64,000 nt of DNA from Streptococcus infantis (GCF_018499575.1 NZ_JAHDAP010000001.1:248001-312000), one strand, 5' to 3'. Positions 26,713 through 35,944 are shown, numbered from the stretch's first letter. Notes: generated from the sequence alone by a model not told the origin. Numbers and translations are program-made.

Positions 26713-27972
26713 ATGCAGAATCTGAAATTTGCCTTTTCATCTATCATGGCTCACAAGATGCGGTCCTTCCTGACCATGATTGGTATCATCATCGGTGTTT
26801 CCTCAGTTGTCGTTATCATGGCCTTGGGAGATTCCATGTCTCGTCAGGTCAATAAAAATTTGACCAAATCCCAGAAAAATATTCATGTCTTTTTCTCACC
26901 TACCAAGAGTACAGATGGTTCCTTCACCCAAAAACAATCTGCCCTGACCTTGTCTGGCGGACAAGAAGAAGATATTGTTGAACCACCAAAACCTCAAGAA
27001 GCTTGGGTCAAGGAAGCTGCTAAGCTCAAGGGAGTGGATAGCTACTATGTGACCAACTCAGCCAATGTGACCTTGACATATAAGGATAAAAAGGTCGAAC
27101 ACGCTAACATGACCGGTGGGAATGTCACTTATATGGATGCGGTCGAAAATGAAATTATTGCAGGTCGTGGACTTAGAGCGCAAGATTATAAGGATTTCGC
27201 AAGTGTGATTATCCTAGATGAAGAACTAGCCAATAGCCTTTTTGGTTCAGCAAAAGATGCCCTCAACCAGATTGTTGAAGTAAATGAAATCAGTTACCGT
27301 GTTATTGGTGTTTATGCAAGTAAAGAAGCTAAGGCTGCAAAAACCTTTGGCGTTGGAGGGCTCCCGATTACGACTAATACATCTCTAGCGGTCAATTTTA
27401 ACACAGATGAGATTTCAAATATTGTCTTTCGTGTCAATGATACTAGCTTGACCCAGACTTTAGGACCAGAGCTGGCTAGAAAAATGACAGAGATTGCAGG
27501 CCTCCAACAAGGGGAGTATCAGGTTGCCGATGCAACGGAAGCCTTCAACGAAGTTCAACAACTCTTTGGCTTCATAACAACGATTATTAGTGCTATTGCG
27601 GGGATTTCCCTTTTTGTCGGTGGTACTGGTGTTATGAACATTATGCTCGTCTCAGTGACAGAGCGTACCCGTGAGATTGGTCTACGTAAAGCGCTAGGAG
27701 CAACACGTGGGAATATTCTAGTTCAGTTCTTGATTGAATCTATGATTTTAACCATGTTAGGTGGCTTCATCGGTCTTCTGCTCGCTGCAGGGGTGACTAT
27801 GCTTGCAGGTATTCTACTTCAAAACATGATTGCAGGAATCGAAGTTGGCGTATCCATTCCAATCGCCCTCTTTAGTCTAGCGGTCTCAGCTAGTATCGGT
27901 ATGATCTTCGGTGTTCTACCAGCCAATAAAGCCTCTAAGCTGGATCCGATCGAAGCACTTCGCTATGAATAA
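26713..27972 (+). CDS. MacB/FtsX-family ABC permease
   Basis: 419 aa, type VII ABC exporter: one N-terminal transmembrane helix (about 20-40, [20 protein letters not shown]), a large extracytoplasmic MacB-PCD domain (about 45-270), then three helices at the C-terminus with the conserved [19 protein letters not shown] coupling helix. Works with the upstream adaptor and ATPase to export peptides. Ends 15 bp before a strong terminator. Confidence 0.93.
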   Translation: MQNLKFAFSSIMAHKMRSFLTMIGIIIGVSSVVVIMALGDSMSRQVNKNLTKSQKNIHVFFSPTKSTDGSFTQKQSALTLSGGQEEDIVEPPKPQEAWVKEAAKLKGVDSYYVTNSANVTLTYKDKKVEHANMTGGNVTYMDAVENEIIAGRGLRAQDYKDFASVIILDEELANSLFGSAKDALNQIVEVNEISYRVIGVYASKEAKAAKTFGVGGLPITTNTSLAVNFNTDEISNIVFRVNDTSLTQTLGPELARKMTEIAGLQQGEYQVADATEAFNEVQQLFGFITTIISAIAGISLFVGGTGVMNIMLVSVTERTREIGLRKALGATRGNILVQFLIESMILTMLGGFIGLLLAAGVTMLAGILLQNMIAGIEVGVSIPIALFSLAVSASIGMIFGVLPANKASKLDPIEALRYE

Positions 27973-27986
27973 GACAATCAACAGGA

Positions 27987-28020
27987 AAAACGAGATGGAC
28001 GCTTGTCTATCTTGTTTTTT
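27987..28020 (+). terminator. Terminator after the MacAB-like operon
   Basis: AAAACGAGATGGAC/GTCTATCTTGTTTT hairpin (two G-U pairs), 4-nt loop, T run. Confidence 0.85.
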
Positions 28021-28054
28021 GTATGGATTTCTCTATCGAAAATCACTAAAAATG

Positions 28055-28063
28055 TGGTATAAT
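28055..28063 (+). promoter_or_regulatory. Extended -10 promoter of metG
   Basis: TGGTATAAT, hexamer at 28058-28063, weak -35; start codon at 28109. Confidence 0.6.
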
Positions 28064-28108
28064 GAAGTGTTAGAAAAACAGGTTTCATTAGCCTGGAAAG
28101 GAAATATT

Positions 28109-30106
28109 ATGTCTGAAAAGAATTTTTATATTACAACACCGATTTACTATCCATCTGGTAAACTTCATATCGGTTCTGCCTACACAACCATCGCTTGTGA
28201 TGTCCTAGCTCGCTACAAACGTCTGATGGGCTACGATGTCTTTTATCTGACAGGTCTTGATGAACATGGTCAAAAGATCCAACAGAAAGCTGAAGAAGCT
28301 GGGATCACACCTCAAGCCTATGTTGACGGTATGGCAGTTGGAGTTAAAGAACTCTGGAAATTATTGGATATCTCATACGATAAATTTATCCGTACAACAG
28401 ACGACTACCATGAAAAAGTAGTAGCTCAAGTCTTTGAACGTTTGCTTGCTCAAGATGACATCTACCTAGGTGAATATTCTGGTTGGTATTCAGTTTCAGA
28501 TGAGGAATTCTTTACAGAAAGCCAGCTTGCAGAAGTTTTCCGTGATGAAGCTGGAAATGTAACCGGCGGTATCGCTCCATCAGGACACGAAGTGGAGTGG
28601 GTATCAGAAGAGTCTTATTTCCTTCGTCTCAGCAAATACCAAGACCGTTTGGTCGAATTTTTCAAATCACATCCTGATTTCATCACTCCTGATGGACGTC
28701 TCAATGAAATGTTGAAAAACTTTATCGAGCCAGGTTTGGAAGACTTGGCGGTTTCTCGTACAACCTTTACTTGGGGTGTACCAGTCCCATCAAATCCGAA
28801 ACACGTTGTCTACGTTTGGATTGATGCTCTTCTCAACTATGCGACAGCTCTTGGTTATGGTCAAGAGGATCACGCTAACTATGATAAATTCTGGAATGGA
28901 ACAGTCTTCCATATGGTCGGAAAAGACATCCTTCGTTTCCACTCAATCTACTGGCCAATCCTTCTCATGATGTTGGATATGAAATTGCCTGATCGCTTGA
29001 TTGCCCATGGTTGGTTTGTCATGAAAGACGGCAAGATGTCTAAGTCTAAAGGGAATGTTGTTTACCCTGAAATGTTAGTAGAACGTTATGGACTAGATCC
29101 ACTTCGTTACTACCTCATGCGTAGCCTTCCAGTCGGTTCAGACGGAACCTTCACTCCAGAAGACTATGTAGGACGTATCAACTATGAATTGGCAAATGAC
29201 CTCGGAAACCTCCTCAACCGTACGGTTTCCATGATTAACAAGTACTTTGATGGTCAAATCCCTGCTTATGTAGAAGGTGTAACTGAGTTTGACAATGCTC
29301 TTGCTCAAGTAGCAGAACAATCAATCGCTGACTACCACACCTACATGGAAGCAGTTGACTATCCACGTGTACTTGAAGCAGTCTGGACACTTATCTCACG
29401 TACTAACAAATACATCGATGAGACAGCCCCATGGGTCTTGGCTAAGGATGAAGCCCTTCGTGACCAATTGGCAAGTGTTATGAGCCATTTGGCAGCCAGC
29501 CTTCGTGTCGTAGCGCACTTGATTGAGCCATTTATGATGGAAACTAGTCGTGCAGTTTTGACTCAACTTGGTCTAGCAGAAGTTTCTAGTCTTGAAAACT
29601 TAAGTTTAGCTGATTTCCCTGCAAATGTCACTGTAGTTGCAAAAGGAACACCTATCTTCCCACGACTTGATATGGAAGAAGAAATCGCCTATATCAAGGA
29701 ACAAATGGAAGGCAACAAACCAGCAGTCGAAAAAGAATGGAATCCAGATGAAGTTGAACTTAAACTAAACAAGGATGAAATCAAGTTTGAAGACTTCGAT
29801 AAGGTTGAAATTCGTGTTGCTGAAGTCAAAGAAGTTACTAAAGTGGAAGGTTCTGATAAATTGCTTCAATTCCGCCTAGATGCTGGAGATGGTGAAGACC
29901 GTCAAATCCTCTCAGGAATTGCTAAGTACTATCCAAACGAACAAGAATTGGTCGGCAAGAAAGTACAAATCGTTGCCAACCTCAAACCACGTAAAATGAT
30001 GAAAAAATATGTTAGCCAAGGGATGATCCTCTCAGCTGAACATGAAGGAAAATTAACCCTTCTCACAGTTGATCCAGCTGTACCAAACGGAAGTGTGATT
30101 GGCTAA
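28109..30106 (+). CDS. metG: Methionyl-tRNA synthetase
   Basis: 665 aa from the ATG at 28109 (AAAGGA upstream); an in-frame extension back to 27911 overlaps the exporter permease and is not credible. Class I synthetase with HIGS (residues ~21) and KMSKSKG (near residue 308), anticodon-binding helical domain, and a C-terminal tRNA-binding OB domain (about 560-665; [21 protein letters not shown]). The zinc-knuckle cysteines are absent, as in the Bacillus type. Confidence 0.97.
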   Translation: MSEKNFYITTPIYYPSGKLHIGSAYTTIACDVLARYKRLMGYDVFYLTGLDEHGQKIQQKAEEAGITPQAYVDGMAVGVKELWKLLDISYDKFIRTTDDYHEKVVAQVFERLLAQDDIYLGEYSGWYSVSDEEFFTESQLAEVFRDEAGNVTGGIAPSGHEVEWVSEESYFLRLSKYQDRLVEFFKSHPDFITPDGRLNEMLKNFIEPGLEDLAVSRTTFTWGVPVPSNPKHVVYVWIDALLNYATALGYGQEDHANYDKFWNGTVFHMVGKDILRFHSIYWPILLMMLDMKLPDRLIAHGWFVMKDGKMSKSKGNVVYPEMLVERYGLDPLRYYLMRSLPVGSDGTFTPEDYVGRINYELANDLGNLLNRTVSMINKYFDGQIPAYVEGVTEFDNALAQVAEQSIADYHTYMEAVDYPRVLEAVWTLISRTNKYIDETAPWVLAKDEALRDQLASVMSHLAASLRVVAHLIEPFMMETSRAVLTQLGLAEVSSLENLSLADFPANVTVVAKGTPIFPRLDMEEEIAYIKEQMEGNKPAVEKEWNPDEVELKLNKDEIKFEDFDKVEIRVAEVKEVTKVEGSDKLLQFRLDAGDGEDRQILSGIAKYYPNEQELVGKKVQIVANLKPRKMMKKYVSQGMILSAEHEGKLTLLTVDPAVPNGSVIG

Positions 30107-30111
30107 GTTTT

Positions 30112-30145
30112 AAAAGGACCAGCTTGAGCTGGTTCTTTTCTTTTG
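30112..30145 (+). terminator. Terminator after metG
   Basis: AAAAGGACCAGCT/AGCTGGTTCTTTT hairpin with a 2-4 nt loop and T-rich tail. Confidence 0.85.
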
Positions 30146-30156
30146 TATGACGATAG

Positions 30157-30185
30157 TTGATAAAAGAGGCATTCTGCATTATAAT
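30157..30185 (+). promoter_or_regulatory. Promoter of the aldo-keto reductase gene
   Basis: -35 TTGATA (30157-30162), 17-bp spacer, -10 TATAAT (30180-30185); start codon at 30209 after GGAGGAAG. Confidence 0.75.
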
Positions 30186-30208
30186 GAAGAAAAACGGAGG
30201 AAGAAGCT

Positions 30209-31135
30209 ATGAAATACATCTCATTTGGTCGAGAGAAAAGAGAATTGTCCGAAATCGTCCTAGGCATGATGCGAATCAGTGACAAGTCGGTCAAGGAGGT
30301 TGAGGAGCTGGTTGAAACAGCCCTATCTGTAGGAATCAATGCCTTTGACTTGGCAGATATCTACGGTGGAGGTCGTTGCGAAGAATTACTGGGTCAAGTG
30401 TTAGACAATCGTCCTGACCTACGAGAAAAAATGTGGATTCAGTCTAAATGTGGCATTCGCATTGAAGAATTTACCTATTTTGATTTTTCAAAAGATTATA
30501 TTTTAGAATCAGTTGACGGGATTCTACAACGATTGCAGGTTGATTACCTAGATAGCTTGCTTCTCCATCGTCCAGATGCCTTGATGGAAGCTGACCAAGT
30601 GGCTCAAGCCTTTGAAATCCTGCACAATTCTGGTAAGGTTCGAGACTTTGGTGTGTCCAATCAAAATCCTATGATGATAGAGTTGCTGAAGAAAGAAGTC
30701 AAACAGCCATTAACGATCAATCAGTTACAACTAAGCGCAGCATTCACGCCTGGTTTTGACGCTGGTTTCCATGTCAATATGGAAGGTGACAAGGCAGCTG
30801 TGCGTGATGGTAGCGTCTTTGAATACTGCAAACTAAACGACATGGTCATTCAGGCTTGGTCAGTCTTGCAGTTCGGATATTTCAAAGGGAATTTTGTCGG
30901 CAATGAGAAGTTCCAACAACTAAACCAAGTACTAAATCGATTAGCGTTAAAATACGGTGTAAGCCCATCAGCTATTGCTATCGCTTGGGTCTTACGCTAC
31001 CCAGCCAAGATGCAGGCCATTGTTGGCACAACCAATCCTAAACATTTGATAGAAGCAAGCAAAGCAAGTAATGTCAACCTAACTCGAAAAGAATGGTATG
31101 AGATTTACCTAGCAGCAGGGAATGATTTGCCATAG
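30209..31135 (+). CDS. Aldo/keto reductase
   Basis: 308 aa TIM-barrel oxidoreductase, similar to the YdhF-type group. Catalytic Asp-Tyr pair in FDLADIYGGGR (D near 50, Y near 55), Lys in IQSKCGI, then the QHR-type DYLDSLLLHRPD and RDFGVSNQNP. It reduces carbonyls with NADPH; physiological substrate unknown. Its own promoter and terminator make it monocistronic. Confidence 0.9.
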   Translation: MKYISFGREKRELSEIVLGMMRISDKSVKEVEELVETALSVGINAFDLADIYGGGRCEELLGQVLDNRPDLREKMWIQSKCGIRIEEFTYFDFSKDYILESVDGILQRLQVDYLDSLLLHRPDALMEADQVAQAFEILHNSGKVRDFGVSNQNPMMIELLKKEVKQPLTINQLQLSAAFTPGFDAGFHVNMEGDKAAVRDGSVFEYCKLNDMVIQAWSVLQFGYFKGNFVGNEKFQQLNQVLNRLALKYGVSPSAIAIAWVLRYPAKMQAIVGTTNPKHLIEASKASNVNLTRKEWYEIYLAAGNDLP

Positions 31136-31165
31136 GAAAAAATGCATTTTAAGAAATCACAGTCA

Positions 31166-31191
31166 AAAAGCCGTTGAAAAACGGTTTTTTG
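31166..31191 (+). terminator. Terminator after the aldo-keto reductase
   Basis: CCGTT-GAAA-AACGG stem with flanking A and T runs; its tail merges into the next promoter. Confidence 0.75.
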
Positions 31192-31198
31192 TTATAAT
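31190..31198 (+). promoter_or_regulatory. Extended -10 promoter of the DUF2829-SDR pair
   Basis: TGTTATAAT, hexamer at 31193-31198, directly after the terminator T run; AAAGGAG precedes the ATG at 31234. Confidence 0.6.
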
Positions 31199-31233
31199 GA
31201 AATTAAGATTTATAGATAACAAAGGAGAAAAAC

Positions 31234-31470
31234 ATGACATTTGAAGAAATTTTACCTGGACTAAAGGCTAAGAAGAAATACGTACGTACTGGATGGGGTG
31301 GGGCTGAAAACTATGTGCAGCTTTTTGATACCATTGAGCAAAATGGCGTCGCACTTGAAGTGACACCCTATTTCCTCATCAACGTATCTGGTGAAGGAGA
31401 AGGTTTTTCTATGTGGAGTCCAACTCCTTGTGATGTCTTAGCGACAGACTGGGTGGAAGTCCATGACTAA
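31234..31470 (+). CDS. DUF2829 family protein, Tad2-like
   Basis: 78 aa. The whole protein fits DUF2829: an N-terminal helix TFEEILPGLKAKKKYVRTGW, a central YFLINVSGEGEGFSMWSPT strand region, and the characteristic ending DVLATDWVEV. DUF2829 is the family of Tad2, a phage protein that sequesters the cyclic-ADPR-type signal of Thoeris defence. The same fold is also found widely in bacterial chromosomes where its ligand is unknown. It overlaps the next gene (SDR) by 8 bp, so the two are translationally coupled. No prophage genes are near. Anti-defence activity is a hypothesis. Confidence 0.82.
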   Translation: MTFEEILPGLKAKKKYVRTGWGGAENYVQLFDTIEQNGVALEVTPYFLINVSGEGEGFSMWSPTPCDVLATDWVEVHD

Positions 31471-32161
31471 ACGTGTACTGATTACAGGAGTTAGCTCAGG
31501 GATTGGTCTGGCTCAAGCTCGACTCTTTTTAGAAAAAGGTTATCAGGTTTATGGTATAGATCAAGGAGAAAATCCAGTTTTAGGCGGTGATTTCCACTTT
31601 TTACAACGTGATTTAACGCTTGACTTGGAACCCGTTTTTGACTGGTGTCCTCAGGTGGATGTTCTGTGTAATACAGCTGGGGTTTTGGATGACTATAAAC
31701 CTTTACTGGAACAATCCGCCCAGGAAATCCAAGAGATTTTTGAAATCAACTATGTGACACCAGTAGAGCTGACGCGACATTATCTTACGCAAATGCTGGA
31801 GAATAAAAAAGGAATCATTATCAATATGTGTTCCATTGCTTCAAGTCTAGCAGGTGGAGGTGGTCACGCCTATACCTCTTCTAAACATGCCTTAGCAGGA
31901 TTTACCAAGCAGTTAGCTCTAGACTATGCTGAAGCTGGGATTCAAGTCTTTGGCATCGCACCGGGTGCTGTTAAGACTTGTATGACAGCAGCTGACTTTG
32001 AGCCAGGTGGACTAGCTGACTGGGTAGCCAGTGAAACACCCATCAAACGCTGGATTGAGCCAGAGGAAATAGCAGAAGTTAGCCTCTTTTTAGCAAGCGG
32101 AAAGGCAATCGCCATGCAGGGACAAATCTTGACTATTGATGGTGGTTGGTCTTTGAAGTAA
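31463..32161 (+). CDS. Short-chain dehydrogenase/reductase
   Basis: 232 aa Rossmann enzyme. Cofactor loop TGVSSGIG (residues 8-15), NTAG, catalytic Ser (CSIASS) and YTSSKHA (Tyr-x3-Lys), C-terminal GGWS. Classical FabG-like SDR that uses NAD(P)H; substrate unknown. Its start overlaps the DUF2829 gene, so the DUF2829 protein may bind a ligand connected with this enzyme. Confidence 0.92.
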   Translation: MTKRVLITGVSSGIGLAQARLFLEKGYQVYGIDQGENPVLGGDFHFLQRDLTLDLEPVFDWCPQVDVLCNTAGVLDDYKPLLEQSAQEIQEIFEINYVTPVELTRHYLTQMLENKKGIIINMCSIASSLAGGGGHAYTSSKHALAGFTKQLALDYAEAGIQVFGIAPGAVKTCMTAADFEPGGLADWVASETPIKRWIEPEEIAEVSLFLASGKAIAMQGQILTIDGGWSLK

Positions 32162-32197
32162 TATAGTTGATACTCAGTGAATATGTGGAGGTAAGCT

Positions 32198-32533
32198 ATG
32201 AATAGAGATGAGTTTGGATTTGTCTTGCCCAATCTCTACTATCAGTTTTTAACGGAGTGGAAAGAGATTGATCCTTATGAAATTGGTGATTCAGGTATCT
32301 GTTTGTATGCTAAGGAGGATCTACAGGAGCGTAATGAGACTTATCAGATTGAGGAAGAAGAGCCAGATTACTTTATGATTGGACAGGAAGGAGATTTGGC
32401 CTACTTTATCAAGAAAAATGCTGATGATTGCATTTATGAAAATGACTTGGGGGCTTTAGGTTCCTTAGAAATGCAAAAAGTTGCTACAAACGTCTATGAC
32501 TTTATTGACAAGATTTTAGAGGTAGGATTGTAA
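32198..32533 (+). CDS. Small acidic protein, SMI1/KNR4 (SUKH)-like
   Basis: 111 aa, strongly acidic. PNLYYQFLTEWKEIDPYE near the start and DFIDKILEVGL at the end follow the SUKH outline, in which a helix leads into a loop that grips a toxin. SUKH proteins are common immunity proteins of polymorphic toxin systems. It begins a run of five small acidic genes with no toxin beside them. AGGT is upstream of the start. Family assignment moderate. Confidence 0.6.
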   Translation: MNRDEFGFVLPNLYYQFLTEWKEIDPYEIGDSGICLYAKEDLQERNETYQIEEEEPDYFMIGQEGDLAYFIKKNADDCIYENDLGALGSLEMQKVATNVYDFIDKILEVGL

Positions 32534-32552
32534 AGAAAGGGAGGGAGAAATC

Positions 32553-32972
32553 ATGTTTAGAGTGCTAGAAGCAGATTCACCGATTTCAAAAGAAGACCTT
32601 TTGCAATTTGAGGAGATTCTTGGGAAGAAATTGCCAAAAACTATGTTGGACTTTTATCTCAAGCACAATGGTGGTCAGCCCCAAGTAAGTGGTGTCCACG
32701 ATGAACATCACCTCTTTCCTTTCAATTCCTTTGATTCACTTGAGGAGATGAGGAAGTCTTTTACCTGGTTTGACGATGAGGCTGTGCCTGCAGGATTTAG
32801 GGCTACAGACCTTCTCCATTTCGCCTATGATCCTGGATCGGGTAACTATGCTCTTTCTATAAGGGCAGAGGATTATGGCAAGGTGTATTTCTATGTTTTA
32901 GAAGAAACAGCTGAGATCTATGGTCAATGGGCTTCTTTTGATGAATTTTTGAACTCTTTTGTTGAAGAGTGA
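32553..32972 (+). CDS. SMI1/KNR4 (SUKH) family protein
   Basis: 139 aa. Clear SUKH-1 features: ISKEDLLQFEEILGKKLPKT, then FYLKHNGGQP, and a late FAYDPGSGNYALSIR and SFDEFLNSF. SUKH members serve as immunity proteins against nuclease and other toxins of contact-dependent or LXG systems. Ribosome site GGGAGG. Follows the previous gene at 19 bp in one operon. Confidence 0.85.
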   Translation: MFRVLEADSPISKEDLLQFEEILGKKLPKTMLDFYLKHNGGQPQVSGVHDEHHLFPFNSFDSLEEMRKSFTWFDDEAVPAGFRATDLLHFAYDPGSGNYALSIRAEDYGKVYFYVLEETAEIYGQWASFDEFLNSFVEE

Positions 32973-32992
32973 GACAGAGAAAAGGAGACGGG

Positions 32993-33331
32993 ATGCGAAA
33001 ACACCAAGAACTTTCACTAGAGCAGATAATCGAGCAGATGCGCGTGGACGAGTTGGCATCAGATGATTTTTGCCTCTATGGCAAGGAAGATGGAGAACTG
33101 GCACTGGAAAAGCTCTATTGGGTAGCAGATTATCCGGATGTAGTGGAAGACCGTGATGTCTATCCGACGGATGTAGCGGAGCAAGATCTCCAGCTAGTCT
33201 ACTATGGAGAGCAGTTGATTGATGTCCTTGCAGTCGCACTTGAGGAAAAGCCAGATGCAAGTCTCCAAGACTTGGTCGAGGCTTTGAATTATTATCAGCA
33301 GCATGATAGCTTTATGCCCTTTGAACCCTAG
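32993..33331 (+). CDS. Small acidic protein of the immunity-like array
   Basis: 112 aa from the ATG at 32993 (AAAGGAG upstream). Very acidic, helical N-terminus (LSLEQIIEQMRVDELASDDF), then YWVADYPDVVEDRDVYP, and a closing helix ending YYQQHDSFMPFEP. I do not recognise the family with certainty. Size, charge and position between SUKH and Imm51-like genes suggest another immunity protein. No signal peptide. Confidence 0.65.
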   Translation: MRKHQELSLEQIIEQMRVDELASDDFCLYGKEDGELALEKLYWVADYPDVVEDRDVYPTDVAEQDLQLVYYGEQLIDVLAVALEEKPDASLQDLVEALNYYQQHDSFMPFEP

Positions 33332-33389
33332 TAACAAAAACTAGAATGTTGCAGTTCCATTGACAAAAGAATGAAAAAGGAGTTAAGAA

Positions 33390-33761
33390 ATGATAGATTA
33401 CGAAAACATAAATGAAAAAATTGCCCCTTTTAACTTGCTTGTATATGATGAGGATCCTCAAAATGTTCGCGGGTCGCTCATTTATTACCCTGATGGAGAA
33501 TACAGACAGGAAGTGTTTGACACTCGTGAAGAGGAAGGATTTGAAGGAAATGGTTATGATTGGGCATCCCTAGCTTTGGTATTTTTGGAGGAAAAAATGC
33601 CTGAATTAAGCGATGCTATCGACTTTGATCCGGAAGGAAGTATGTTTTGTGCCTATTCTTCCAATGTAGACGCCTTAGCTAGATTTGCTCTTGGATTGAA
33701 AGAGTTTTGTGATGATATCGAATCTATGAAAGACTTATTCAGTAGAGCAGAGTTGGATTAG
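33390..33761 (+). CDS. Imm51-like immunity protein
   Basis: 123 aa, acidic. The central GNGYDWASLALVFLEEKMP and IDFDPEGSMFCAYSS are the hallmark blocks of immunity protein family 51, which protects against polymorphic toxins. Good ribosome site (AAGGAG). Spaced 58 bp from the previous gene and 51 bp from the next. No cognate toxin or LXG gene is present in the window. Confidence 0.78.
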   Translation: MIDYENINEKIAPFNLLVYDEDPQNVRGSLIYYPDGEYRQEVFDTREEEGFEGNGYDWASLALVFLEEKMPELSDAIDFDPEGSMFCAYSSNVDALARFALGLKEFCDDIESMKDLFSRAELD

Positions 33762-33812
33762 TTGACTAAAATCTCTTTAAATTATTTTAAAAAAGAATAG
33801 AAAGGATTTCAG

Positions 33813-34418
33813 ATGAAGCTATCAGAAGTAGTTGAGCTAGTGGAAAATCATCCAGACCTACATTTCTATTTAGATAAAATTTTAAAAAAGAATAAGAAGA
33901 CCCAAGTTAGTTATCTCGAATCACTGAATCATCTGGCCTATTTACTTTATCTGGATGATCAAGAAGAAATGGCTAAGAAATTATTAGATCGTATCATACA
34001 AGTTCCGTTTGAAGGGAATTATAACACCTGGACCTTTGTTGATAGCTCTCTGGTTTTATTGGCTTATCTGGAAAGAGAAAAAGAAAATCAGGTATTCGTC
34101 TATAAAAAAATTCTTTTATCTCCATTAGAACAAGGGGAGGAATCCACTCAAAAAATAAGAAAGAGAGTTCATCAGAGATTTTTGAATGGTGATAGCCTGG
34201 AGCAAAAGTTTGCAAAAATCGAGCAGGCTCCAAGCCCTGAATCAGAAATGGAACGCCGCCTGCTGTACCTGACAGATTTATTGAAGATTCACCTCTTTAT
34301 TGCTGAGTCAACTTGTGAAGAGACAGATATCCAAGCAAAAATCGAAGAGAATATGGAGATACTAAAGAAGTATATCAAGGAGCATGAAATCTATAGCCTC
34401 TTTCCTTTTAAGGGATAA
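33813..34418 (+). CDS. Helical cytoplasmic protein at the end of the immunity-like array
   Basis: 201 aa, largely alpha-helical with a TPR-like look: LESLNHLAYLLYLDDQEEMAKKLLD and LVLLAYLEREKENQVFVYKK are two hairpin-like units (each over 19-25 residues). Acidic and without membrane segments. It may belong to the DUF6707 group seen near toxin-immunity loci, but this is from memory and weak. The last gene before the RUP-like element. Confidence 0.6.
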   Translation: MKLSEVVELVENHPDLHFYLDKILKKNKKTQVSYLESLNHLAYLLYLDDQEEMAKKLLDRIIQVPFEGNYNTWTFVDSSLVLLAYLEREKENQVFVYKKILLSPLEQGEESTQKIRKRVHQRFLNGDSLEQKFAKIEQAPSPESEMERRLLYLTDLLKIHLFIAESTCEETDIQAKIEENMEILKKYIKEHEIYSLFPFKG

Positions 34419-34442
34419 GGTGAGCTAGCAATCTTGGATTTT

Positions 34443-34549
34443 TATACTCTTCGAAAATCAAATTCAAACCATGTCAGCTTCGCCTTGCCGTACTCAAGTA
34501 CAGCCTGCGGCTAGCTTCCTAGTTTGCTCTTTGATTTTCATTGAGTATT
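34443..34549. repeat. RUP-like miniature element
   Basis: About 107 bp with imperfect terminal inverted repeats: ATACTCTTCGAAAATCAAA at the left and its counterpart TTTGATTTTCATTGAGTAT at the right. The interior (GTCAGCTTCGCCTTGCCGTA, CCTGCGGCTAGCTTCC) matches what I know of the RUP element of pneumococcus and relatives, a non-coding repeat thought to be moved by the IS630-Spn1 transposase and inserted at TA. It lies between the immunity-like array and the NUDIX gene and marks this stretch as a rearrangement-prone site. Confidence 0.8.
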
Positions 34550-34563
34550 AGAAAGAGTGGAAT

Positions 34564-35064
34564 ATGGAAATCAAAAAACACTTTGGTGTATATGGAGTCT
34601 GTTTTCAAGACGGGAAACTTCTCTGTATTGAGAAAACGAGAGGACCTTATCAGCATCGATTTGATCTACCGGGTGGTAGTCAGGAAATCGGTGAGGGGTT
34701 GACAGAAACTCTCCAGAGAGAAGTTCTGGAAGAGACAGGCTATACGCTTAGACATTATTCAAACCCTAGAATTTATGATGTGCTAGTTCAAGAAGAAGGG
34801 AAAGACTTCGCAGTACATCATATCATGGCCTTTTATGATGTGGTACTTGATTTCGAACGCTCTCAAAAATCCCTTCCTCAGGAGCTTCTTGATGGAAGCA
34901 ATGATTCAGCAAATGCACTTTGGTTGAATTTGGAAGAAATTACTGCAGACAATGTCTCTCCCTTAGTATTAAAGGTGAAGGCAGAGTTACGAGGATTTCC
35001 AGATTTAGACATGACAAGCTATAAAAATTGGAAGGTAAAAGATGAGAAATCAACTAGCTCTTAG
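34564..35064 (+). CDS. NUDIX hydrolase
   Basis: 166 aa. Full NUDIX box G-x5-E-x7-REVLEETGY at about residues 38-60 (within GGSQEIGEGLTETLQ...). Opens with KKHFGVYGVCFQDGKLLCIE, a standard NUDIX strand. It hydrolyses nucleoside diphosphates linked to another moiety; substrate unknown. Its ATG lies 15 bp after the RUP-like element, so transcription may start in or before that repeat. Overlaps the following gene by 23 bp. Confidence 0.9.
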   Translation: MEIKKHFGVYGVCFQDGKLLCIEKTRGPYQHRFDLPGGSQEIGEGLTETLQREVLEETGYTLRHYSNPRIYDVLVQEEGKDFAVHHIMAFYDVVLDFERSQKSLPQELLDGSNDSANALWLNLEEITADNVSPLVLKVKAELRGFPDLDMTSYKNWKVKDEKSTSS

Positions 35065-35944
35065 TGGAGAAAAAATTATTGAAAAAGTTTATCCCCATTT
35101 ATTGCACCACGTCGGCTTGATTCGTGGGGAATACTTGCTAAGAGAGCTTAATCAAAACATACTGTTACCAAGTTGTCAGCAATTTGTAAGAGATTATCTA
35201 GACACTATTTGCTCCTTGTACTCAGATGAAGAGGTATGGTATCGTTTTTCTGAATTAACGAATACAGAAGCAAATATTCTAGACGGGACTAAAGAGTATT
35301 TTGACGAACGCCACCCCTTATTTGGATACAGAGGTATCAGGCGCTTGTTGGCGTGTCCAGATGAATTTCAGGCTGAGACAAATGTTGTTACAGAAGTTTT
35401 TCAAAACAATTCCAATCTGTCTGTTATTTTTCCTTTTGTCAATGATGCCGAACAATTAAAACGAGCTATTACAGTGTTACGTCAGCATGGTTTTACTGGG
35501 AAAGTCGGTACGATGATCGAATTACCGTCAGCTTATTTTAACTTAGACAGGATGCTGGAAACGGGCATTTCAAAGATTATAGTTGGAATGAATGATTTGA
35601 CTTCTTTTGTTTTTGCGACTGTGAGGAACAGTCAATGGCATGATATGGAAAGTCCAATTATGTTAGATATGTTGAGACAGATGCAGGATAAAGCAAGGAA
35701 GAACAAGATTGATTTTGCTGTAGCAGGCTATCTGAATACTTCTTTCATACAAAAAATGAATCAGATGGGTATCGAATGTATTCTCCATTACAGCTCTATT
35801 CCAGAGATTTTTGATATAGAAATTGACCATCCAGACCATCTTAAACATATAAAAGAAGAAAGTAAAAAATTACAAAGGAGCAATCATGACACCTCAAGAA
35901 ATGTGGAATGCCTACAAGCAAATCAACCCCTTGATTGGAGATGA
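35042..35944 (+). CDS. Stand-alone PEP-synthase-like C-terminal (TIM-barrel) domain protein lacking the catalytic cysteine
   Basis: 300 aa. It aligns by eye with only the PEP-binding C-terminal barrel of PEP synthase/PPDK: HVGLIRGEYLL, RFSELTNTEANIL, FGYRGIRR, FPFVNDAEQLKRAI, GTMIELPSAYFNLDR and VGMNDLTSF. The ATP-grasp and swivelling phospho-histidine domains are absent. Where active enzymes have the catalytic cysteine in a GICGE-type motif, this protein reads AVAGY (Ala228). Thus it probably cannot do the normal reaction; it could be a PEP- or pyruvate-binding regulator, an aldolase-like enzyme or a decaying fragment. Overlaps NUDIX by 23 bp and ASCH by 59 bp. Confidence 0.75.
   Translation: MRNQLALSGEKIIEKVYPHLLHHVGLIRGEYLLRELNQNILLPSCQQFVRDYLDTICSLYSDEEVWYRFSELTNTEANILDGTKEYFDERHPLFGYRGIRRLLACPDEFQAETNVVTEVFQNNSNLSVIFPFVNDAEQLKRAITVLRQHGFTGKVGTMIELPSAYFNLDRMLETGISKIIVGMNDLTSFVFATVRNSQWHDMESPIMLDMLRQMQDKARKNKIDFAVAGYLNTSFIQKMNQMGIECILHYSSIPEIFDIEIDHPDHLKHIKEESKKLQRSNHDTSRNVECLQANQPLDWR

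Noticed and set aside
27911..28108. N-terminal extension of methionyl-tRNA synthetase
   Set aside because: It overlaps the permease gene and a terminator, and the family start with a ribosome site is at 28109.
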